A stretch of DNA of 8,866 nucleotides from CAZOIA01 sp964579675 (GCA_964579675.1 CAZOIA010000215.1:1-8866); one strand, 5' to 3'; shown: positions 1-6,614, counted from the first letter of the stretch. The notes: generated by a model from the sequence alone, not told the origin. Program-made: numbers and translations.

Positions 1-3000
1 CCGTTTGGCAGCGTGTTCTCTCCGCGGGTGTGGAACGGTACGATCTACTATGACTGCGGCGGAGGTCCCACGACTTACGACGTGTACCTGGGGACCTCGC
101 CCGGTGCGATGGCGTTGATCTGCGCGGATCTGCCCGAGCCGCCGTGCACGCCGCCGGCTCTCCTGGAGTGCGACACGGATTATTACTGGAAGGTCGTGGC
201 CAAGAACGACTGCGGAAGCGTTGAGAGCGACACCTGGCAGTTCAGGACTTGCGCGCCGCCGGCGGTGCCGATTAATCCCGACCCGCCGGGCGGTGCGACC
301 GAGGTACCGATAGACACAGAACTGGCATGGGCAGATCAGGCCAACTTCACCGAGCGGGTCATTTCGACCACGGCCGATGGGGCCTTCTCTGTTTTCGCGG
401 CGGACGTGAACGGGGACGGGGACACCGACGTGCTTTCCGCGTCGTGGAATGACGACAAGATCGCGTGGTACGACAGCGACGGCGGCTCGCCGCCGGTCTT
501 CACCGAGCAGGCCATCTCAACCGCGGCCAGCGGGGCCCGCTCTGTCTTTGCGGCGGACGTGGACGGGGACGGGAACACCGATGTGCTCTCCGCCTCGTAC
601 TGGGACGACAAGATCGCGTGGTACGAAAACGACGGCGGCTCACCGCCCGCCTTCACCGAGCGGGTCATCTCGACTGCGGCCTCCTGGGCCACCTCTGTCT
701 TCGCGGCGGACGTGGACGGCGACGGGGACACCGACGTGCTCTCCGGGTCGTTGTCTGACGACAAGGTCGCGTGGTACGAGAACGACGGCGGTTCGCCGCC
801 GGTCTTCACCGAACGGGTCATCTCGACCGCGGCCGACGGGACTCACTCTGTCTTCGCGGCGGACGTGGACGGCGACGGGGACACCGACGTGCTCTCCGCG
901 TCGAAATTTGACGACAAGATAGCGTGGTACGAGAGCGACGGGGCCTCGCCGCCGGGCTTCACCGAACGGGTCATCTCGACCGCGGCTGACGATGTCCGCT
1001 CTGTCTTCGCCGCGGACGTGGACGGCGACGGGGACACCGACGTGCTCTCCGCGTCGTGGGACGACGGCAAGATCGCGTGGTACGAGAGCGACGGCGGTTC
1101 GCCGCCCGCCTTCACCGAGCGGGTCATCTCGACTGCAGCCCTCTGGGCCACCTCTGTCTTCGCCGCGGACGTTGACGGTGACGGGGACACCGACGTACTC
1201 TCCGCGTCGAGGATAGGCAGCGCCAAGATCGCATGGTACGAGAGCGACGGCGGTTCGCCGCCGGTGTTCACCGAGCGGGTGATCTCGACCGCGGCCATGA
1301 GCGCTGACTCTGTCTTCGCGGCGGACGTGGACGGCGACGGGGACACCGACGTGCTCTCCGCGTCGTTCGGTAACGACAAGATCGCGTGGTACGAGAACCC
1401 CGGTGTCAGCCCTTGTCCGACGACTTACGACGTGTACCTGGGCACCTCTCCGACTGCCATGGCGTTGGTCTGCCAGGACCTTTCCGGGCCGCCGTGCACG
1501 CCGCCCGACCTGCTGGCGTGCAATACCACCTACCACTGGCAGGTGGTGGCTAAAAACATCTGCGGAAACGTTGCGAGCGACATCTGGTCCTTCACGACCG
1601 GGGGGAGCGTCGTATCCTTTGAGTTGGAGTTGGGTGGCGAGAACCATTGTGCACCGGGCGATATCTTCTTCACGCCGGGTAACCCCGGTAACGGTCAAAC
1701 CTTTGGCCTTGGCTCCACGATCACGTGGGATACCCGGATATCGGCGGGCGGCATCCAGCAGCAAGGCAACGGGGCAGGGTACGAGGTCAAAGGGGCAGCC
1801 AACTTCGTGTTCGATCTCGAGCTTCATGCGGGCTCCGAGGTCGGTCCACTGGTTCCGGAGGCGAAGTTCCTCAGCACCGTCAATGGAGGGACGATCGTGA
1901 GCGAGCCCCGGAAGAACGGTGTCCGCAAGATCGTTGCTGACTTCGACGGCGACGTTTCGGGGTGGTACACCCCCGGCCAGGTGCTCGTCAATTGCGGTGC
2001 CGTTGCGCCGACCGGCGAGGCGCTGGTCAACGGCGGCACGAGGCTGGAGATCTACTTCGACAACGGTCTGCCCGATGCGGCATACCACATCATCGATATC
2101 GGCGCCAGCGTTAGCTGTCTGGGCGGTGACACCGACTGCATCGTCAGGGCCCTTGAGGGTGACGTCAACAACGACGGCAGGACCGACCTGATCGACATGG
2201 CTTATGTCAAGAGCAAGAACGGGACCCCGGTTGCCGGCGACGACGCGAGGTTCGACGTGAACCTGGACGGCCACATCGACCTGATCGACATGGCTCTGGT
2301 TAAGAGCCTGAACGGTAATACCACTCAAGTGGCCTCTTCCGCGTTTGCCTACAGCATGAACGTGAATAACTGGGGACCGGCACGGGTGATTGATCCGCTG
2401 ATGGCCGGAGCCTTCGGCGATGGGAACGGCGGCCCGCGGCTGGATATGCATACGTACCCGACGAACCCCGCCGACGGCAGGCTGCTGGGTATGGGCGCGG
2501 GTTATTCAAGCTGGGAGCGATCGGGTCCGGCGAGCTTCACCACGGCCGGCGTCGGCCAGGTTCCCCCGCAGCCGGGCGATCCGGTCTACGGTCCTCAGGG
2601 CACCGGCCCGGTGAGCGAGGGGCAGATCGACACGCGCGGATTGTCCCTGGGCACCTATGTCCTCAAGCTGATTCCGGGGCTCGGCAACAACGTGCTTCGC
2701 GGCGATATCGATCTCAGCGTGAGCCAGTGGGCGTTTGCCACCGCGGCCGACCAGACCGAGGGTGACACGATAACCTTCGAGATCGTCGAAGGCGGCCCGT
2801 GCCATATCGACTCCTGGGCGAGCGTGCGGGACCATGGCCCGGCGGGTGAGCTGCCGATCGTGCTTGATCCACCAGCGGAAGAGGCCGGTCCCGCGGCCGG
2901 TGGCGACGTGGGCCAGCAGGAGGAGTTCGGCCACCTGCAGGCGTGCCTGACCGGCCCGGGAGTCCAACAGACCGATCCAGACTGCCAGGACGCCGATCGG

Positions 3001-3060
3001 GACCGGGACGGCGACGTCGATCAGGATGACGCCGACGTCTTGCTGAGTTCGGTGCGTTGA
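1..3060 (+). CDS. Large secreted fn3 / FG-GAP propeller / dockerin protein, 5' end missing
   Basis: The frame is open to the left edge, so the N-terminus and signal peptide lie outside; the GTG at 13 is probably internal. I number 1019 visible residues from base 1. In order: the end of a fibronectin-III-like module (about 1-85, with TTYDVYLG at 24); a second fn3-like module split into 86-115 and 467-534; seven FG-GAP/VCBS repeats at 116-466 with D-x-D-G-D-x-x-D calcium loops; a beta-rich region of unknown family (about 540-718); a type I dockerin pair (about 721-771, two D-x-N-x-D-G...DLIDM...VKSxNG units); another unrecognised beta-rich region; and a planctomycete-style C-terminal signature (973-1019, LQACLTGPGV then DRDRDGDVDQDD). 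Both fn3 copies share four cysteines, suggesting disulfides outside the cytoplasm. The likely role is extracellular adhesion, scaffolding or carbohydrate-associated binding; no catalytic site is visible. The domain calls are solid, the biological role is inferred. Confidence 0.88.
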   Translation, partial: PFGSVFSPRVWNGTIYYDCGGGPTTYDVYLGTSPGAMALICADLPEPPCTPPALLECDTDYYWKVVAKNDCGSVESDTWQFRTCAPPAVPINPDPPGGATEVPIDTELAWADQANFTERVISTTADGAFSVFAADVNGDGDTDVLSASWNDDKIAWYDSDGGSPPVFTEQAISTAASGARSVFAADVDGDGNTDVLSASYWDDKIAWYENDGGSPPAFTERVISTAASWATSVFAADVDGDGDTDVLSGSLSDDKVAWYENDGGSPPVFTERVISTAADGTHSVFAADVDGDGDTDVLSASKFDDKIAWYESDGASPPGFTERVISTAADDVRSVFAADVDGDGDTDVLSASWDDGKIAWYESDGGSPPAFTERVISTAALWATSVFAADVDGDGDTDVLSASRIGSAKIAWYESDGGSPPVFTERVISTAAMSADSVFAADVDGDGDTDVLSASFGNDKIAWYENPGVSPCPTTYDVYLGTSPTAMALVCQDLSGPPCTPPDLLACNTTYHWQVVAKNICGNVASDIWSFTTGGSVVSFELELGGENHCAPGDIFFTPGNPGNGQTFGLGSTITWDTRISAGGIQQQGNGAGYEVKGAANFVFDLELHAGSEVGPLVPEAKFLSTVNGGTIVSEPRKNGVRKIVADFDGDVSGWYTPGQVLVNCGAVAPTGEALVNGGTRLEIYFDNGLPDAAYHIIDIGASVSCLGGDTDCIVRALEGDVNNDGRTDLIDMAYVKSKNGTPVAGDDARFDVNLDGHIDLIDMALVKSLNGNTTQVASSAFAYSMNVNNWGPARVIDPLMAGAFGDGNGGPRLDMHTYPTNPADGRLLGMGAGYSSWERSGPASFTTAGVGQVPPQPGDPVYGPQGTGPVSEGQIDTRGLSLGTYVLKLIPGLGNNVLRGDIDLSVSQWAFATAADQTEGDTITFEIVEGGPCHIDSWASVRDHGPAGELPIVLDPPAEEAGPAAGGDVGQQEEFGHLQACLTGPGVQQTDPDCQDADRDRDGDVDQDDADVLLSSVR
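346..1398 (+). repeat. Seven tandem FG-GAP/VCBS coding repeats (153-bp period)
   Basis: Units start at the codons for F-T-E at 346, 499, 652, 805, 958, 1111 and 1267. The spacing is 153 bp, except unit 6 at 156 bp (one extra codon) and unit 7, which is cut to 132 bp. The 51-residue consensus starts FTERVISTAA, continues SVFAADVDGDGDTDVLS and ends KIAWYEsDGGSPP. Seven units match the blade number of an integrin-alpha-like FG-GAP propeller, which is an inference from count and motif. Units are almost identical at the DNA level except at residues 11-14 and 34-37. The array holds its own calcium loops; N replaces D in the loop of unit 1 and of unit 2. Confidence 0.95.
1420..1593 (+). repeat. Second copy of the duplicated fn3-like segment (first copy 70-243)
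   Basis: The stretch beginning at 1420 (T-T-Y-D-V-Y-L-G) closely repeats the stretch at 70, in frame, at an offset of 1350 bp. The two keep the same cysteine spacing (PPCTPP, then LLxC, then VVAKNxCG). Subtracting the 1053-bp propeller array from the offset leaves 297 bp or 99 residues, a normal fn3 module period, so this is a tandem fn3 duplication later separated by the array. Confidence 0.85.
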
Positions 3061-3080
3061 ACGAACGCAACGTGCCCCGT

Positions 3081-3093
3081 CGGCCGGGGGCCG
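3081..3093 (+). terminator. Weak GC hairpin after gene 1, possible terminator
   Basis: CGGCC (3081-3085) and GGCCG (3089-3093) form a 5-bp stem with a 3-base loop, 20 bases after the stop codon. There is no T-run after it, so it could only work as an atypical terminator. The rest of 3061-3253 shows a 6-bp GGACAA/TTGTCC inverted repeat (3123-3128, 3148-3153) and no convincing promoter. Confidence 0.2.
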
Positions 3094-3253
3094 GTCCGAA
3101 TGGTGTTGCCGCGTGGTAGTAGGGACAACCCCAGGCTGATTCTCCCCTTGTCCTGAGAGACTCGGCAAGTTAGGCTGCGCGCCCAAGCGGACGGAGGTGG
3201 TGTCGCTGAAGGCACATCCGAGCCCTGTCCTCTCCGGGACATCTCATACCACG

Positions 3254-3260
3254 AAGGAGG
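3254..3260 (+). promoter_or_regulatory. Strong Shine-Dalgarno that decides the start of gene 2
   Basis: AAGGAGG ends six bases before ATG 3267 and only three before the overlapping GTG 3264. The spacing favours ATG 3267. Confidence 0.75.
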
Positions 3261-3266
3261 TCTGTG

Positions 3267-4169
3267 ATGCGACGCGCAACGTTGTTCTTGTTGATGCTCG
3301 TGTTGTGCTCAGGGCAGCTCTGCGTCCCGGTCCCTGGTGACGCGGTGCCTGACGGAACCGGGGGCAACGGCGGGAATGGCGCCGTTCCGAACGGGGGCAG
3401 CGGTGCCGTTCCCAACGGGGGCGGCGGGTCGGGTGCCATTATCGCGGATCACCTGGCGGCAGAGGGCTTCGAGTCCATTCCTGCCGCGTTCGTCGAGACG
3501 GTCAAGTCTGATTACCGGATCTGGTACGGCCACACGTCGCACGGCAGCCAGATCGTCACCGGCATGGAGTTGCTCTATGCCGAGAACAGCGCTTACGCGT
3601 TCAACGCGGGGTCAGGCTCGCTCAGCCTCGAGGAGGAGACCGGCGTCGACCTCGGGCACGAAGGGGATACCGACTGGGTTGCCACAACCCGCGGTGTGCT
3701 CGACCAGGCGGGCAGCGACGTCAACCTGGTCATGTGGTCCTGGTGCGGCGGCGTGAGCGACAATACGGAGGCGGGCATCAACACGTATCTCGAGTCGATG
3801 AACCAGCTCGAGAGCGACTATCCGGGCGTGCTGTTTGTCTACATGACCGGCCACCTCGACGGCACCGGCTCGACCGGCAACCTGCACATTCGCAACGAGC
3901 AGATCCGCAACTACTGCCGGACCAACAACAAGGTGCTGTTCGATTTCGCGGATATCGAAAGCTACGACCCCGCCGGGAATTGCCATCTTGATCCGGACGG
4001 CAGCGACTGGTGCGAGTGGTGCGAGACCTGGTGTGCGACGCACACCTGCCCGGACCTCGAGTGCGTCGATGACGTGGACTGCCAGCATTCGGTGTGCTTC
4101 AATTGCTACCGGAAGGGCAGGGCGTTCTGGTGGATGATGGCGCGGATTGCCGGATGGGGCGGCAGCTAA
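3267..4169 (+). CDS. Exported SGNH-hydrolase-like protein with Cys-rich insert
   Basis: 300 residues from ATG 3267. Residues 1-19 look like an export signal (MRR, then a run of Leu/Val/Met). Cys14 and Cys19 lie near its end, but neither sits in a clean lipobox, so lipidation is uncertain. Residues about 23-55 are a Gly/Pro/Asn-rich flexible linker. The domain begins near 57 and has conserved-looking blocks: WYGHTSHGSQ (86-95), SWCGG, MTGHLDG (193-199), FDFADIE (227-231 region) and a closing GRAFWWMMARIAGW. The Ser/His-rich first block and the downstream Gly-His-x-Asp block resemble an SGNH/GDSL-type esterase fold, but a classic GDS nucleophile motif is absent, so this is tentative. Between residues 239 and 280 there are nine cysteines, suggesting disulfides or metal binding. 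It follows the secreted gene 1 by 206 bp and has its own ribosome-binding site. No substrate can be named. Confidence 0.85.
   Translation: MRRATLFLLMLVLCSGQLCVPVPGDAVPDGTGGNGGNGAVPNGGSGAVPNGGGGSGAIIADHLAAEGFESIPAAFVETVKSDYRIWYGHTSHGSQIVTGMELLYAENSAYAFNAGSGSLSLEEETGVDLGHEGDTDWVATTRGVLDQAGSDVNLVMWSWCGGVSDNTEAGINTYLESMNQLESDYPGVLFVYMTGHLDGTGSTGNLHIRNEQIRNYCRTNNKVLFDFADIESYDPAGNCHLDPDGSDWCEWCETWCATHTCPDLECVDDVDCQHSVCFNCYRKGRAFWWMMARIAGWGGS
3378..3425 (+). repeat. Two 24-bp units in the glycine-rich linker of gene 2
   Basis: Units 3378-3401 and 3402-3425 encode GAVPNGGS and GAVPNGGG. They are a small in-frame tandem duplication in a linker; length variation here would not disturb the folded domain. 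Confidence 0.8.
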
Positions 4170-4195
4170 GAGGACACGAGCGCGGAGCAGGCAGG

Positions 4196-5380
4196 ATGAC
4201 TTCGCGACAGCGCGTCCGGGCGGCCATGAGGCACGAGACCCCTGACCGCGTGCCGGTCATGTGCCAACTTGCGCTGGGGCACTACTTCATCCATAGCGAT
4301 CACGATCCCGCCGATATATGGTTTGACAGCAGAACCTTCGTCCGGACGCTTGGCGAGTTTCAGCGGCGATACCGGTTCGACGGCTTCCTGGTTAATCTCC
4401 CCGGCCGGCCCGTCAACTGGAAGGATTACCTGATCCGCCGCGAAAGAACGGACGAGGGTGACGAACTGTACTGGCGAGGCGGGCTGGAAACCTGGATTCC
4501 GCCGGATGACAACCCGCACACCTTCCTGCCGCGACGGGAAGCCCTGCCCCGCGCCGAATACGATGCAGTTGACATTGCCGACCCGAGGACGTTTCGCATA
4601 CCCGGGTACGTCTGGAACATCTGGCACGCACCGGGTCTGTGGGATATCCCCGCCGATGCGGACCTGACCGAGGCCGGCACCTATCCCGACTGGCTGACGC
4701 TCGGCCTGCGCATCGCCCGCACCGCCTGTCCCGACGTCTCCGTACACATGGAGGTCTTCTCACCATTCACCCATCTGCTGGAGCTTTTCGGCTACCAGCA
4801 GGCGCTGATGGCGCTGATCGACGCGCCTGACACCTGCCATCGCCTGCTCAAGGTCTTTGCCGAACAGGTCGGGGCCCAAGTCAATTGCTACGCCGTTTGC
4901 AGGCCCGACGCGATCCTCATCAGCTCCGCATTCGCCGGTGCCGGCTTCATCAGCCGGGACATGTATCGCGAATTCGTCTTGCCCTACGAAGCGCGCATCG
5001 TCCACGATGTTCACGAATGCAGCGTCCCCTGTTACGTGCACACCTGCGGGGCCATCGGCGATCGCCTGGACCTGATGGCCGAAACGGAAGTGGACGGCAT
5101 CGACACGCTCGATCCGCCGCCCCTGGGAACGGTGGACCTGGCCCGGGCCAAGGCCGAGTTCGGCCACCGGTTCTTCTTCAAGGGCAACCTCGACGCGGTG
5201 AACGAGATGCTCCGGGCCGACGATCGAACGTTCGAGCAGGCCGTCAGGCAAAGGCTTCAGACAGGCAAGCCCGGCTCCGGGTATATCCTTTCCTCTGCGT
5301 GCTCCGTCGCGCCCCACGTCAGACCCGAACGCCTCACCATGATGGTCGAGCTGGCTGAACGATTCGGCCAATACGAATGA
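4196..5380 (+). CDS. Uroporphyrinogen decarboxylase (UroD/MtaA) family protein, zinc-motif type
   Basis: 394 residues from ATG 4196, with GGAG at 4184-4187 eight bases upstream. The frame is open back to 4094, but that would overlap gene 2, and the protein has the normal family opening only from here (TSRQRVRAAMRHETPDRVPV). The TIM-barrel landmarks are present: FISRDMYREFVLPYEARIV in the middle, then YVHTCG with His282 and Cys284, GNLD at 330-333, and Cys369 in LSSACSV. His-x-Cys...Cys is the zinc site of corrinoid methyltransferases such as MtaA/MtbA, where zinc activates a thiol methyl acceptor; true HemE decarboxylases lack it. A methyltransferase or demethylase role is therefore likelier than heme synthesis, but the substrate is unknown. 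No corrinoid protein or MtaB partner is in the window. It starts 26 bases after gene 2 and may be cotranscribed with it. Confidence 0.9.
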   Translation: MTSRQRVRAAMRHETPDRVPVMCQLALGHYFIHSDHDPADIWFDSRTFVRTLGEFQRRYRFDGFLVNLPGRPVNWKDYLIRRERTDEGDELYWRGGLETWIPPDDNPHTFLPRREALPRAEYDAVDIADPRTFRIPGYVWNIWHAPGLWDIPADADLTEAGTYPDWLTLGLRIARTACPDVSVHMEVFSPFTHLLELFGYQQALMALIDAPDTCHRLLKVFAEQVGAQVNCYAVCRPDAILISSAFAGAGFISRDMYREFVLPYEARIVHDVHECSVPCYVHTCGAIGDRLDLMAETEVDGIDTLDPPPLGTVDLARAKAEFGHRFFFKGNLDAVNEMLRADDRTFEQAVRQRLQTGKPGSGYILSSACSVAPHVRPERLTMMVELAERFGQYE

Positions 5381-5403
5381 CTCTCGATCCTCATCGGATC
5401 CGG

Positions 5404-5409
5404 TATAAT
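5404..5409 (+). promoter_or_regulatory. Exact TATAAT -10 element upstream of the flavin reductase gene
   Basis: TATAAT stands alone in a GC-rich context, 24 bases after the UroD-like stop. The only -35-like hexamer, ATGACT at 5377-5382, matches 4 of 6 bases but is 21 bases away, too far for a standard sigma-70 promoter. A GATCC/GGATC inverted repeat (5386-5390, 5396-5400) fills the gap and could be an activator or repressor site. If used, the leader to the next gene is roughly 165 bases. Confidence 0.4.
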
Positions 5410-5421
5410 AGAGCGGCACAA

Positions 5422-5442
5422 GCGGGCGGCACGTTTGCCCGC
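5422..5442 (+). other. Perfect 6-bp GC hairpin in the leader
   Basis: GCGGGC (5422-5427) pairs fully with GCCCGC (5437-5442) around a 9-base loop. It lies about 12 bases beyond the TATAAT, so it would sit at the 5' end of a transcript from that promoter and could stabilise it. Alternatively it ends the UroD-like transcript, though no T-run follows. Confidence 0.4.
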
Positions 5443-5571
5443 CTCGGCGAGGGCGCGGGCTTCTCGACATCGAAGAGGGCAAAGACGTCGATATGACCGA
5501 CCTGGGACCTTTCCAGCGCTCCCTGGGCGGCGGCAGCATGCCCGCCGACGCGAACCCTTCAGACTGACGAT

Positions 5572-5579
5572 GAGGTGAT
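5572..5579 (+). promoter_or_regulatory. Extended Shine-Dalgarno of the flavin reductase gene
   Basis: GAGGTGAT matches the 16S anti-Shine-Dalgarno over eight bases. Two ATG codons follow at 5580 and 5583; counted from the GAGG core, the gap is 4 bases to the first and 7 to the second, so 5583 is preferred. Confidence 0.65.
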
Positions 5580-5582
5580 ATG

Positions 5583-6095
5583 ATGCAGATTCAGACCTCG
5601 TGCGAACAGGCAATCAACAGGAAGTATCCCGAGCAGGTAGCCATTGCCATCGTCAAGGATGCTCAGGGAAAGTACAACCCGATCACGCTGGGTTGGACTA
5701 TGATTACCTCGCATCGACCGCCGATGATGGCGATCTCGGTGGGTCATACGCGTCATTCGCTGGGCGCGCTGCGGCAGGCGCGGGAGTTCGTAATCTGCTT
5801 TCCCGCGTCCACCATGTCAGAGGACGCACTGTTTTGCGGGACGAAGTCGGGACGCGATCTGGACAAACTCGCCGAGCGGGGCACCGAGACCCAGCCTGCA
5901 ACCGTTATCGACGGTGTACTGTTTGCAGATGCCGTGGCTAATTTCGAGTGCAAGCTGGAGTCCGAACTCGAGACCGGCGATCACGTCCTGTTCGTGGGGC
6001 GGGTTGTCGCCTCGTACGTCAACGAAACCGGCGAGACGCATCGCCTTTATACCCTGGACAAAGACCACCGGATGGGCCGCGTCGTTCCGGACTGA
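5583..6095 (+). CDS. Flavin reductase family protein (FMN-binding split barrel)
   Basis: 170 residues from ATG 5583 (171 if ATG 5580 is used), the usual size for a single-domain flavin reductase-like protein. Family features in order: GWTMITSHRPPMMAISVG (37-54), the segment that packs on the FMN in RutF/DIM6-type proteins; HTRHS (55-59); FVICFP (69-74); SGRDLDK (89-95); an AxxxFECKLE strand (about 117-126); and GDHVLFVGRV (132-141). Such proteins bind FMN and reduce it or another substrate with NAD(P)H in the cytoplasm. The two-component monooxygenase partner expected for some members is not in the window, so the electron acceptor is unknown. It is followed 36 bases later by folB in the same direction, which suggests cotranscription from the element near 5404. 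Confidence 0.92.
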   Translation: MQIQTSCEQAINRKYPEQVAIAIVKDAQGKYNPITLGWTMITSHRPPMMAISVGHTRHSLGALRQAREFVICFPASTMSEDALFCGTKSGRDLDKLAERGTETQPATVIDGVLFADAVANFECKLESELETGDHVLFVGRVVASYVNETGETHRLYTLDKDHRMGRVVPD

Positions 6096-6131
6096 AACAA
6101 GATGGTGAATACCACGTGAAAGGGGCCGTGC

Positions 6132-6515
6132 ATGGCTTGCGATGACCGGAAGCTCGATAAGATCCATATACGCGACCTGCGCCTGCGGTGCATTATCGGC
6201 GTGTGCGAGGAGGAACGTAGGGGCAAGCAAGATGTGCTCATCAACCTGACGCTGCACGCGGATCTGAGGACCCCGGGCAGGAGCGATCGCATAGAGGACA
6301 CGGTGGATTACGGGGCGGTCGAGAAACGCGTCATCGCCACGGTGGACCAGTCGTCATGCCTCCTAGTGGAGCATCTGGCCGAGCGGATTGCACAGGTCTG
6401 TCTGGATGACCCCCGGGTCGAGCGCGTGGTCGTGTCAGTGGACAAGCCGGGAGCCTTGCCTTTTGCCCGCAGCGTCGCGGTCGAAATCACCAGGGATCGC
6501 CAGACCATTGGCTGA
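6132..6515 (+). CDS. folB: Dihydroneopterin aldolase (FolB)
   Basis: 127 residues, typical for FolB (about 120). It converts 7,8-dihydroneopterin to 6-hydroxymethyl-7,8-dihydropterin plus glycolaldehyde in folate synthesis; family members form cytoplasmic octamers. The active-site landmarks are present: IGV followed by Glu28 (GVxxxER), Gln33, Tyr60 in EDTVDYG, Glu80 in LVEHLAE and Lys105 in the VDKPGAL loop. The start is ATG 6132, with AAAGGGG six bases upstream; an in-frame ATG at 6102 is closed by TGA five codons later. No folK, folP or folE lies next to it, so the rest of the pathway must be encoded elsewhere. FolB paralogues with epimerase or oxygenase activity (FolX-like) exist, but the intact catalytic set favours the aldolase. 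Confidence 0.93.
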   Translation: MACDDRKLDKIHIRDLRLRCIIGVCEEERRGKQDVLINLTLHADLRTPGRSDRIEDTVDYGAVEKRVIATVDQSSCLLVEHLAERIAQVCLDDPRVERVVVSVDKPGALPFARSVAVEITRDRQTIG

Positions 6516-6560
6516 CCGACGGGCCAGCCAAACCCGGGTAGCTGGGTTATCGGCCTGCGG
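6516..6560 (+). terminator. Long two-tier stem-loop directly after folB
   Basis: Starting at the base after the TGA, 6516-6525 pairs with 6552-6560: nine pairs including one G-T, with A6519 bulged. Inside it, AACCC (6531-6535) pairs with GGGTT (6544-6548) around an 8-base loop. Its position fits a transcription end, but no T-run follows, so factor-independent termination would be atypical. It could also be part of a structured leader for the next gene. Confidence 0.4.
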
Positions 6561-6579
6561 ACGAATCCGCGATTATTCG

Positions 6580-6614
6580 GAACCCGGAGCGGGGTGAGGC
6601 GTAGACGCCGGTTC
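6580..6614 (+). other. Bulged hairpin in the 6516-6767 spacer
   Basis: GGCG (6598-6601) and CGCC (6606-6609) close a 4-base loop, and GAACC (6580-6584) pairs with GGTTC (6610-6614) in direct continuation of the 3' arm, leaving a 13-base bulge on the 5' side. CGAAT/ATTCG (6562-6566, 6575-6579) adds a further stem just upstream. This is a possible structured RNA; it matches no riboswitch I know. Confidence 0.3.

Noticed and set aside
336..1379. Long open frames on the minus strand across the repeat array
   Set aside because: They mirror the 153-bp repeat and GC-rich codon pattern of the sense gene. Their translations are low-complexity Ser/Pro/Thr repeats with no domain, while the sense frame has clear FG-GAP motifs.
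346..1398. CRISPR-like or mobile repeat array
   Set aside because: The period is 153 bp, in frame and without spacers; the repeats are protein domains.
640..2451. 603-codon minus-strand open frame
   Set aside because: It is antisense to recognisable fn3, FG-GAP and dockerin sequence. Its product is rich in Arg, Gly, His and Val without a domain, typical of the complement of high-GC coding DNA.
3148..3176. TTGTCC...TAGGCT as a promoter for gene 2
   Set aside because: Spacing is right (17 bases) but TAGGCT matches only three of six -10 bases, which is expected by chance.
4094..4195. Upstream extension of the UroD-like gene
   Set aside because: It overlaps the end of gene 2, and the family N-terminus and ribosome-binding site both point to ATG 4196.
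6102..6119. Mini frame ATG GTG AAT ACC ACG TGA before folB
   Set aside because: Five codons only, with no ribosome-binding site; noted only because it rules out an upstream folB start.
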